17,500 nucleotides of DNA, from the NCBI GenBank assembly GCA_964020155.1, contig OZ026549.1, positions 5,581,719 through 5,599,218 of the forward strand, written 5' to 3'. Position 1 is the stretch's first letter; every line of letters begins with the position of its first letter. Source of the stretch: Chondrilla cf. caribensis. Its lineage: Eukaryota > Porifera > Demospongiae > Chondrillida > Chondrillidae. Of this stretch, positions 1 to 16,986 are shown piece after piece. A program made the translations under genes and the position numbers. The notes beneath the pieces are model-generated. The model saw only the letters and a list, made by a program, of their open reading frames with translations, had not been told where the DNA came from and made no database searches.

Positions 1-332
1 AAGTACAAGCCGACGCAGTGTGTACGTACATGTGTGAAGGGTTTCTCAAATTGGAACTTTGCTTTGGAGCCGTGTATATGTGTATCATACTTAGTGTAGT
101 ATGTGGGATTTGTGTATTGTGTGGTTTGTTGGTTTGTGAATATTTTGAATCGGGGAGTCTTTCATACTATGGACACTGGTGGGTGTTATAGGTACAGTAT
201 ACATATGTACATAGAGCTACATGCACACATATGTATAGTACATACTGTGTATGTACACAGTACACATATTTAACTATGGTGTTGCCTGCACGTGGACTAT
301 TCAACTGCTGACTGCCGTCTCATTTCTCACAG
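1..332. other. Intron (Tec kinase), left window edge
   Basis: No coding exon was recognised. The sequence is TG/AT-rich with TACATATGTAC-type self-complementary words around 195-260, and it ends in the pyrimidine-rich 3' splice site before the Btk-motif exon. A short upstream exon cannot be excluded. Confidence 0.6.
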
Positions 333-8464
<8,132 letters not shown>

Positions 8465-8870
8465 GAACATTTTCAATTAGTTTGAGTCCATAATACTCTT
8501 ATCTTATGTTTATTGTTTGTGCATTCCCTCCATGCTTACTAAGTAGAACTATAAAAGTCAAAAAAGTTGTGTTCGTATTATTTTATAATGTGTTCCTCAT
8601 TATTACTGATAGGCATGTTTATTAGTTTGCTTGGATGGATCATATTAATTCTGTGTTTTGTAAAACTGAGAATTCCAGCGTGTGTATTATATTATGTAAG
8701 GATACAATATTTATTACCAATGATATTTGAATCTTCAGTGTCCTATGAAATATGTGTAGAGCATTAATTTGCTGCAATTCGGTATCGCAGGAGAAAATCA
8801 ACGACTCTGTTGCCATGGTGAGGACGAGAAAAATGGCGTAGTATCGAATGATGATAGAGCGGATCGTAAC
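8465..8870. other. Intergenic region between the kinase and FAM47-like genes
   Basis: This is an AT-rich 406-bp gap that must hold the kinase 3' UTR and the start of the FAM47-like transcript. I see no canonical AATAAA; ATAAAA near 8551 is the closest. A hydrophobic 59-codon ORF (8588-8767) is probably chance. Two short upstream ORFs precede the FAM47-like start: 8815-8841, and 8848-8925, which overlaps the start codon. Confidence 0.6.
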
Positions 8871-9265
8871 ATGGCACAGAAATATGACCTCGTTACGGTT
8901 CCAACACGAACTGATCGTAAAATAAAGTACCAGCCTTGGTAAGGGAGTGTTGTAATCTGAAATTTTAATGATATAGACCTACGCATACGTTGAAAAATTA
9001 TTATGAATAGTTGCTAAGATGATGACTTAGTGTCACTGACACTACTGTATGTGTACTATGGATATTGTGACTATTTCCAAAGGTATCGAGAGAGATTAGA
9101 ATTGAAGTACTTAAGAAGCGATCAGAAAGCTGCAGCATTGAACACTAGAAGATGGGTGTTTGTCAGAAATGACATGGATGACATGAGGAGCGGAAAACCA
9201 ATTTCATTGAAGAGCGAAGAAATGGTTGTGAAAGTATGTGTACCTTTACTTTGAGAGGCACAAGT

Positions 9266-9328
<63 letters not shown>

Positions 9329-9887
9329 ACACCACACATTTGTCAATTATGGTTTGTAACTGCATGTGTAGGGAAGGGAAGATATTGTACCAATTGTTGA
9401 CTCCAGTCTGGATATTTTGAACAAGAAAGGTTCCAGTTCAACCAGACATCACATTGAGAAGATCATAAAACATGCGAATGGAAAGTCTACAACTCTCTAC
9501 ACAAAGTAGGCACATGAGTGTGTATCCACCTACATATGTACATACATACATACTGTCTGAGTGATACAGAAGAATTCTTAATGGATGTTTAAGCAACTCA
9601 TTGGCTACTACACACAACATTGACTTTTACCCGATCAATATGATATGTGTACATACGTACGTACATATATCATATTGATATACATACGTATGTACATAGA
9701 CTACATGCGCAATAGAGCAGATTAAGGGGATTTTACTTTACCCATGTAGAAACCCTTTGATTGTTATTCACTTGTAGGGTTGGACCCAGATGTCAGATGC
9801 AGGCAAAGCATGTGAATAAATTTGTTAAGAACTTACAGTCTCATCCACTGGCCATATACCCACATTTTGAAGAATCTGTTCCCCCAG

Positions 9888-9951
<64 letters not shown>

Positions 9952-9956
9952 GTGTG

Positions 9957-9995
<39 letters not shown>

Positions 9996-12521
9996 GCGTG
10001 TGTGTGTACATGTACTGTATGTGCCTTTGTTACATGCTGCAGTTGTTTGATGAGATAGTGAACCACTTGGATCCAGACATGAAGATGACCGGAAGTGAAA
10101 CAGATTGTGTGAGTATGTTCATCTCATGCACACCTCAATACAGTGGAAACTCATGAAGCAAATATACGTACATACGTACGTACATACATGCATATAGTAG
10201 TGAATAGGTAGTTACACATGTAACATTACACTTGATTTGTGTATTTTTCCCCTATGCATGCACACACACAGATCAGTGATACCAGTGATCTTGATGCCCT
10301 GCAAGAAGACGACAACCTCCAGGTGAGAACCGCACAGCTTGCTAGGAAGGCATGTGTATGTATGTACGTACGTATGTTTCTACCCTGGAGATGTGCTGTG
10401 GGCTGTGTTAATATGGTTACAGTTACAGTTATGTAAGCTTGTTTAACCTGGGGAAGCCTTTGGCTATGAGGCTATTATACTAGGCACCTAGTCAAAATTT
10501 GTACAGGTGAAAAAAGCAGAAAGTGATACTAAGATAGTTACAAAGTTGGGGAAAAATTCGATACAAAGGAATGGAAAAAAATGAATAAATACGTAAATAA
10601 ATATTAGTTATTGTGAAGAGAATGGTCCTTCTTGCATAGTAGAGTGGAACCTGTCTACAGTGGTCACCCTTGAGACCTGGAAAAGTGGCTGTTGTAGAGA
10701 GGTGACCTGTATATATACGCAGGTTGAATTGTACACTGTAGACCATTTGGGACTTAGTAACCTTGCTGTTGTAGAGAGGTGACCTGCCAATACAGTGACC
10801 ATTGAATACAGGTTTCTCTGGACACGGAAACTGCTCACGTAGGGAGTACATCATGAATAGCTCTAACTTATGATTTTTAAATCTTACTCAATGTACTGGT
10901 TCATGTTTGCAGAATTCTGAAACTGGGGTTATGGACCCCACAGAGGAATCTGGAGGTAAAACTGACCGGCAGATGCTCTACAGATTACCGTTGAAGAAGT
11001 CCGAGGAAGAGAAGGAAGAAGAAGAGAAAGCAGAGAGAAGAAAGAGAAATGTTGTATCAGCTTCACAAGTATGTATGTGTACGAATGCGCACAATAGTAC
11101 GTACATACATATCCAAGTATCTACATACATATGAACATAGTCACATACACTGTACATTCATACATATGCTCATCTCAGCTACTTTTGCCTACTCCAGGAA
11201 AATCGAGTGAAAGCTGTCACAAAAGACCTGTGCCAGTGGATGTCAGATCTTGTAAGGCAGCACCACAAGCCGTATCGCATTCAGTGTACTAATCACCTTG
11301 TTGTGTGAGGCATCCAATCACCATCTTGAGTGTACTGTTCTTACATACGTACCTATCCACGTATGTATGTCTCATACCTATTCACGTACATACATATGTA
11401 TGTCTCATACCTATCTACGTATGTCAAATACGTACGTACCTGTCATTTCACAGAATCCCGAAGACAGCAGTAATTGTCTGGAAGAAGGCACTATAAACCA
11501 TCTCTTCACAAGTGACCCTGAAAGTTTGGTGCGTACTTGAAGTACACCTTGTGCACAATCACAACACAGACCTTTTTGAACATGTGTACGTACGTACATG
11601 CATATGTATGTGTACGTACATGCATATACATGTACGTACATACGTACATGTCTTTTTTGGCTGTTAGGCGGATGTTCTCCCCTTCCAAGTCATCGAGGTG
11701 GCCAATATTCCACTGAGTTTGAGAGAAGCTTTTCAAAGCCGGAACAGTTCTGCAACTTCTCATACTGAGTATAAAGTTGTGGACGTGCCCAACTTGTCTG
11801 GTCAATCTTCACGGCTTGTTAAAACAAAATACGGAGCGTGGTACCTTCCTCCCAAGACATGGAAGTTAAAACAAGTTGATGAGGTTGACCAATTGTGTGT
11901 GTGTGCGCGCGTGCGCGTGTGTGTGTGTGTGCGTGTATGTATGTGTGTGTGTGTGTGTGCGTGTATGTATGTGTGTGTGTGTGCGTGTATGCATGTGTGT
12001 GTGTGTGTGTGCGTGTGCATGTGTGCATGTGTGTGTGTGTTAATTTCATACTAATATGCACACTTCACCACTGTATGTAGCCTCTTAGAGATCCAAAGGT
12101 CCTTGCTAAGGAAGTAGAAAAGAATATGACGAAGACAAGTGCTTCTTTGGACCAAACTCTTGTGAATACACATGGAGCCAGAGCCTTCAAGAATTACATT
12201 TTAACAGAGAAGCCAGGAGCAAACATGCCTTATGTACGTACGTGTGTGTGTAGTGTGCCAATCTCGGGTAGTGTATAGTGCGTCAGCTTGGTGTGTGATT
12301 GTGACTCTGAGCATGGTACATTAGGTTTCTCAGCATGGTGTGTGTAACTGTGAGTATGTGAACATCATATGTATTGTTTGGAGTGGTGGAAAATTTATCT
12401 TTTGAGTTGAGGGCATTCATTCAGTTCCATAACCTCTTTCTTCTCTCTAATTCACGTGATCACCCTTCTCTTGTAGTTCTTGGATGGAGTACCAAGGCCT
12501 GTTCCAAAGCAAAGACGATGA
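8871..12521 (+). CDS. FAM47-like protein, complete 12-exon gene (426 aa)
   Basis: Exons are 8871-8938, 9083-9233, 9372-9505, 9778-9889, 10043-10108, 10272-10322, 10913-11068, 11198-11251, 11454-11528, 11668-11883, 12081-12233 and 12477-12521. All use GT/AG and the phases join into one frame of 426 residues, stop TGA. The start ATG has a good context (A at -3, G at +4). Landmarks are QPWYRERL near residue 22, [12 protein letters not shown] (45-56), [16 protein letters not shown] (140-155), [13 protein letters not shown], a charged [16 protein letters not shown] helix (about 222-237), [21 protein letters not shown] (344-355) and [10 protein letters not shown]. These match what I recall of FAM47 proteins (WVFVxxGLDDF, HPLALYPxLEE, LEVLDP, YGAWYL). 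The molecular function of this family is poorly defined. Vertebrate members are mostly testis-expressed, and a chromatin role has been reported for FAM47E. No signal peptide or membrane segment is visible. Confidence 0.8.
9269..9330. repeat. (CA)n microsatellite in FAM47-like intron 2
   Basis: A pure CA tract, ending in ACCACACCAC, between the exons ending at 9233 and starting at 9372. Confidence 0.96.
9634..9679. repeat. 46-bp near-perfect palindrome
   Basis: Thirteen-base arms ATCAATATGATAT and ATATCATATTGAT flank a self-complementary GTACATACGTACGTACAT-type core. It lies in the intron 9506-9777, which shows no other structure apart from nearby TACGTA words. Confidence 0.85.
9890..10011 (+). 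repeat. (GT)n microsatellite starting at a 5' splice site
   Basis: The donor of the exon ending at 9889 is the first GT of this tract, which has a few GC interruptions. Confidence 0.96.
10640..10825. mobile_element. MITE-like element with GAACCTGT termini
   Basis: The left segment GGAACCTGTCTACAGTGGTCAC resembles the reverse complement of the right segment (AGAAACCTGTATTCAATGGTCAC). Inside, a 22-base sequence beginning GCTGTTGTAGAGAGG is repeated exactly at 10688 and 10765. No coding capacity is seen. It lies in the longest FAM47-like intron (10323-10912), otherwise featureless apart from A-rich sequence at 10500-10610. Confidence 0.6.
11330..11445. repeat. Degenerate tandem repeat of TATGTCTCATACCTAT type
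   Basis: The segment ACGTATGTATGTCTCATACCTATTCACGTAC recurs about three times with variation, in the intron 11252-11453. Similar TACGTACAT-rich low-complexity DNA occupies 11585-11650 in the next intron. Confidence 0.75.
11895..12042 (+). repeat. Compound (GT)n microsatellite just downstream of a 5' splice site
   Basis: GT repeats with periodic GCGTGTATGTATG blocks begin about 12 bases after the FAM47-like exon ending at 11883. Confidence 0.93.
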
Positions 12522-12735
12522 CAGGCCTCCAACCCACCCGGTGTTCTAACAGAAATGATACTGCACATATTGTTGTATTGAACTATGATTGAACATAGCA
12601 ACATCAGGAGCTCCGGTTACACTAGCATACTTCCGTGCACGCAAATTTGATCTCGTAAACTTTGACCGAACCCCTGACTACTACGTATAGTGGAGTTGAG
12701 TGCAGATCTTCCAACTGGACGAGGCTGGTCGGGCC
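12522..12735. other. Short intergenic region between the FAM47-like and channel genes
   Basis: Only 214 bases separate the FAM47-like stop from the channel start codon. I see no AATAAA and no clear TATA box. The region must contain the 3' end of one transcript and the 5' end of the next, unless they overlap. Confidence 0.65.
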
Positions 12736-15700
12736 ATGACGACTGATGTTGATAACGTTGACGAGACGTCACCTTTGGTCGTACGTCGTTCGCTCTCTGC
12801 TCCTCATCATGGGACAGGGTGTAAACTCGGTATCATCGAAGAAGACGAAGTGAAAGACAACTTTGATGATGACACAATTGATGAACAAGAGGACATCATG
12901 CGACGACGCTACTATCACAGATTTCATAGAACGAAAAGAAGTAGTTCGATCGTCTCAATCGCTTCAATGGTGAGTTTCTTTAACATTTCCACAGTATTCT
13001 GAAGTGTTATGCACCTAGTCTGACGTAGCCCAGACCCTTCCGGCCTCCATTTTATTACGGCGCGGAAAGGGTCTGGTACATTTCGCAGGTGACGATGTTC
13101 AATACCCCTGGAATCTGGGGGGAGTGAATTATTAATGTGACGCTTTGAAATTCACCGCTTGTTGTTATAATCATTGTAACGACGAGGGCAGCTGCTCTAG
13201 CGGTTGTAACTAGAGATTTAATCGGCGAAGTAGCGAATGATCACGGATACCAGTGCTTGATAGAAGAACCGTTTTCAGCCATTGAACATTTCGTCTCTGG
13301 AAATGTCCTTGTATCGTTGCCGACTGGTTTGAGAAGTCGCTTCTTTTATGGACTGTTAGTGTCTTCGATCGCCTTGGAGGATACACAAGAGTATAGTCGA
13401 TTTCGTCGATTTGTAACACCATTAGCCTCTCTCATGATTGACCAGAAGGCACGATTTCTTCCACGGGCCAAATTTTAGGCGATATTCAGCATGATGTCCG
13501 TGCCTTGCAACGCGTTAAGGAAGATGTCGAGCAAAAACTGGTATTTTGACCTCAGAAAACCCGCTATATTGAATGGGAATTCGGGAAACTCTAGTTCTAG
13601 ATCTATGTCAAAATTGTCAAAATCGCAAATAAACATCACACGTTTGATAGTAACACTTTATCGGTATTAAGTTATGATCTTCACACCTTGCAGAGAACGT
13701 GGGCGGAACAAGCCAGGTATTATACCGTATAGGAAATGTACCAGACCCTTTCCGCGCCGTAATAAAATGGAGGCCGGAAGGGTCTGGGCTACGTCAGACT
13801 ATTATGCACCCGGAACAGCCTAATTTCGAACTGCAATAATGTAATTACCACTGCGTTCAACCCTAGATACTCTAGTATCGAGTATATATCTATGGTTTCA
13901 GTTCAGTCCCGCAATTTCGTAACAAGGCTGTGAGAGATTACAGCTGGAATCCTCTTGTGCACGTGCACTGTTGAGCCTAGAACACCCTAGCTTTGCTAGG
14001 ACCACCTGCTCTGGGTATGGTTCAACATAGATACTCCGAATATCTACAGCTAGTCTGAGGGATACAGATGCAATTAAAATGCAACTGGAAGTTGAAAGGA
14101 TCCAGAAATGTACAGTGTAACATGCCAGTCTCGAGGACCATGTGTGCACTCCATTACTACTAGATATTCACCTTATGTAGGGATTTTTCCTGCAGGGATG
14201 TGAAACCGCTGAATTCAAACTTGCTATATAACAGTGCTAGGTATTACCATAGATCACAATAATATTTATAATAATTATAGTAATTTAACATATTTATAAT
14301 AATTCAATTTAATTAATTATGCATTATACTGATTTGGTTTATGATTATGCAGCAGACTTCGATCTCGTATAGGTATAGTTATAGTTTTGCTGTAGTAGGA
14401 CCTAGCTACGGCTTCTGAGACCAATAAGGAGTTAAGTGGCACTGATTGAATCATGTATCCGTGGTTGTTCTGGTCTCAATGAATATGCATAGTCTCACAT
14501 AGCCAGACCTCAACAAGAATTGACAGCAGCCATTTAAAACAGATGAGCCAAAGTGAGGGTCTGGCTATGCAAGACTATGTTTATGCATTAATTGTCAGAA
14601 TAGCAGATGACCTCCAATACTCTCTTTCTGCCACAGCTACTGAATCAATTGGATGGTCCCGATAATCGCCCACGTATCCGCACTTCTGAGGATGATGATG
14701 AAGATGAAGATCGGGACCTTCCTAGAGGGCTATCACGTAGTGAACTGAATGTCCGTCTACCGGGAGAGAGCATATCAGCATACGACGTATGTCGACTGGT
14801 CATCGTTGGTTTGTTGTATCTGATTCTTGCCGGAGTTGCTGTAACAGCTGTCGTCTACTCAGTCCTGTCCATTCTGGATGTCCTGCGTGTTCCTGTCAGA
14901 TCTGTCACCTACCAAAAGACTGAACATTACCCGCCAATCTTAATCGTGATTGTCCCCGACTTCTCGACTTACTACGGATGCTATATGAGGTACTTCGATG
15001 ACATATCACCCAACCCGGCATACAACTCGACCATTGGACCTAGAAATTGTACCTACACAAACATCACCTTCACATCTTTGAAACTGAGCGTGTCCCGTTT
15101 TGCCATGGTCTTTCAGAGCCCAACGGATGTAGCCAATAAGCAAATCCTCTGCATAAACTACACCATCAATACAACTGTCAGAGACTACAGTGCTATCGAG
15201 TACTGGATGTTTGATGACTGGAACAGCTTTGATTCCAGCAATGAAACAGAAAAGGAGGAGATTTTGGCTCGGAGCGAACTCACCAAACCAATACATACGT
15301 TTCCTGCTGGCATGAGAACCCAGGTGAAATTGTCAAAGATCGAAGAAGATGATGTGAACAATCTACATTCTGTTAGGTTCCAGGTCGAACCGAATTTCGC
15401 TCGTTACAATCGGGAAGAGGCTGTGAGTGGAGTCAGCCACTTGCAGGTCATGTTTGAGTGGAGCTCACCCACCTACGAGGTGTACAAGGCAGTGCTGCCC
15501 TTGTCCTTTTGGAGTGCTGTTGGGTCAATTTGCGGTGTGCTCATCACAATCTGGAAGCTGGCTGAAGTAGGCACTTCCCTCATGAGAAAACTTAGACGAG
15601 AGAGACGAAAAATCAAGCAGAGACTAAAGAAGAAAGAAGAGGAGAAAGCCAAACTACAGGAGGAATATTCGAAGACCAATGTTGTTCCCTCCCTGCCAAG

Positions 15701-15740
15701 AGGAGCCACATTTGATTTTGTCAATTCTTCCGGTACCTGA
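12736..15740 (+). CDS. PACC1: Proton-activated chloride channel (PAC/TMEM206)-like, two exons (445 aa)
   Basis: Exon 1 is 12736-12969 (donor GTGAGT) and exon 2 is 14637-15740 (acceptor TGCCACAG), joined at phase 0. The first ATG follows an in-frame TGA at 12697. The 445-residue protein has a long acidic and Ser/Arg-rich cytosolic N-terminus, TM1 at about 129-155, a large extracellular domain, TM2 at about 367-388 and a basic-acidic coiled C-tail (KIKQRLKKKEEEKAK). Family hallmarks are DYSAIEYWMF, GMRTQVKLS, VMFEWSSP and the TM2 CGVLITIWKLAE. Lys385 in TM2 aligns with the anion-selectivity lysine of human PAC (K319). Extracellular Cys in YYGCY and RNCTY align with a disulfide pair, and six N-glycosylation sequons are present. 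PAC is a trimeric, acid-gated plasma-membrane and endosomal chloride channel. Exon 1 has no recognisable homology, so the exact N-terminus is less sure. The annotated frame must not be started at 14607, which is intronic. Confidence 0.9.
13016..13801. mobile_element. 786-bp Mutator-like (or related) DNA transposon, non-autonomous
   Basis: The 69-base termini (13016-13084 and 13733-13801, starting TAGTCTGACGTAGCCCAGAC) are perfect inverted repeats. The element is flanked by the 9-base direct repeat TTATGCACC (13007-13015 and 13802-13810). Long terminal repeats with a 9-base target duplication fit Mutator-like elements, though Merlin-type (8-9 base) is possible. No transposase is visible. The interior holds a broken helicase fragment. 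It sits in the single channel-gene intron. Confidence 0.88.
13177..13545 (+). pseudogene. RecQ-like DNA helicase fragment, broken
   Basis: One frame reads LIGEVANDHGYQCLIEEP, AIEHFVSG, LVSLPTG, FYGLL and, further on, VTPLASLMIDQ. It then stops. A second frame (from about 13470) resumes with GDIQHDVRALQRVKE before another stop. The order matches the N-terminal part of RecQ-like helicases: the Walker A region (normally SLPTGxGKS), then motif Ia (SPLxxLMxDQ). The Walker A is degraded (SLPTGLRSR, no GKS) and the frame is interrupted, so it is not functional. It lies entirely within the 786-bp transposon. Confidence 0.65.
13811..14489. other. Channel-gene intron between the two mobile elements
   Basis: No gene is recognised. 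Positions 14250-14330 are very AT-rich (TTATAATAATT words). A near-palindrome TACTCTAGTATCGAGTA lies at about 13869-13885. Confidence 0.6.
14490..14577. mobile_element. 88-bp MITE related to the 786-bp transposon
   Basis: The ends TAGTCTCACATAGCCAGACC and GGTCTGGCTATGCAAGACTA are inverted repeats. They are flanked by an imperfect 10-base duplication (TGAATATGCA at 14480-14489, TGTTTATGCA at 14578-14587). The termini match TAGTCTGACGTAGCCCAGACC of the larger element at most positions. It ends 59 bases before the channel exon 2. Confidence 0.8.
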
Positions 15741-15744
15741 CGAA

Positions 15745-15750
15745 AATAAA
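15745..15750 (+). promoter_or_regulatory. Poly(A) signal AATAAA of the channel gene
   Basis: AATAAA starts four bases after the channel stop codon, followed by TG/T-rich sequence around 15810-15830. This implies a very short 3' UTR. Confidence 0.7.
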
Positions 15751-15951
15751 CCATCCATCAATGATGACAACTAGTGGGAGTCATCTCCATGGTACCCAAA
15801 ACACTCATTCTATTCATTGTGTTCAAAATTCCATCTCAATACTGATTTTTTAATTATATTATCACATTGCTGTGTCCACTTCAGTATGGGACAATCAGAT
15901 GAAAATTATAGTCTGTTCTCTCCACAGGTCTGCTGTCAAGTACACTGTTTG

Positions 15952-15957
15952 TTTATT
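15952..15957 (-). promoter_or_regulatory. Poly(A) signal AATAAA of MRPL22 (minus strand)
   Basis: AATAAA on the minus strand lies about 70 bases past the MRPL22 stop. The region 15751-16027 between the two convergent genes has no other recognisable feature. Confidence 0.7.
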
Positions 15958-16027
15958 TTTCCATTATTAATTGAAAGTTTTTCACAAAAAAAACAAAACA
16001 AATCAATATCATTCAATACAGCTTGCT

Positions 16028-16688
16028 TTACAAAGAATTTGGTATACGACGAGGTCCAGCGTTGATGATTTTTAGTGTTTTGTAGTGTTTATAATCTTCT
16101 TTTAACCTCTTCTTCTTGGGGGGAGGCGGTCCTTCCCGTAAGATAAGAAAGTAGTGAGCATATCTGTTCTTCTCTATCCCAAATCTACCTTTTGCGTGGT
16201 AACGAATGCTCTTCTGTATCGGACCAGTACCAACGTAGGATTCAGCTAGTAAGAAACAAGGGCATTATTGAAGGTAACCCAACGCACTCAACAGTAGACA
16301 AACTGTACAGACCAAACACAATTAGTTTGATTATATTTAAGAACAAACAGTAGAACCTGTCTATAAAGACCACACAGGGGATCAAGAAAATGTGGTCTCT
16401 GTGAACAGGTGGTCTACATAGTGGTGTAGCAGTGTACTTCGAGATCATGTGTTGGATAGATCGATATTGGTCACTTAGGGCAGGTGGTGTTTGCGTTAAG
16501 GTGGTTTTAATACATGTTGCACTACATATTGGAAAGTCAGGTACTTAAATGCAAAAATTGCTTCACTACAACGTCTTGATACACAACTACACTCACACAC
16601 AGGGATACACATACACACACACACGCACACACCGTCACACACACACACACAGGGATACACATACACACACACGCACACACCGTCACAC

Positions 16689-16749
<61 letters not shown>

Positions 16750-16750
16750 G

Positions 16751-16797
<47 letters not shown>

Positions 16798-16798
16798 G

Positions 16799-16844
<46 letters not shown>

Positions 16845-16859
16845 GCACACACCGTCACA

Positions 16860-16927
<68 letters not shown>

Positions 16928-16928
16928 G

Positions 16929-16986
<58 letters not shown>

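Noticed and set aside
13898..14149. Minus-strand 83-aa ORF in the channel intron
   Set aside because: No domain, no splice or start support, between two mobile elements; likely chance.
14607..14636. Start of the channel protein at the first ATG of the long ORF
   Set aside because: The first ten codons overlap a pyrimidine tract and AG acceptor (TCTTTCTGCCACAG), and an in-phase exon 1 exists at 12736-12969.
15006..15296. Antisense ORF inside the channel exon
   Set aside because: Shadow of the real coding frame; no recognisable protein.
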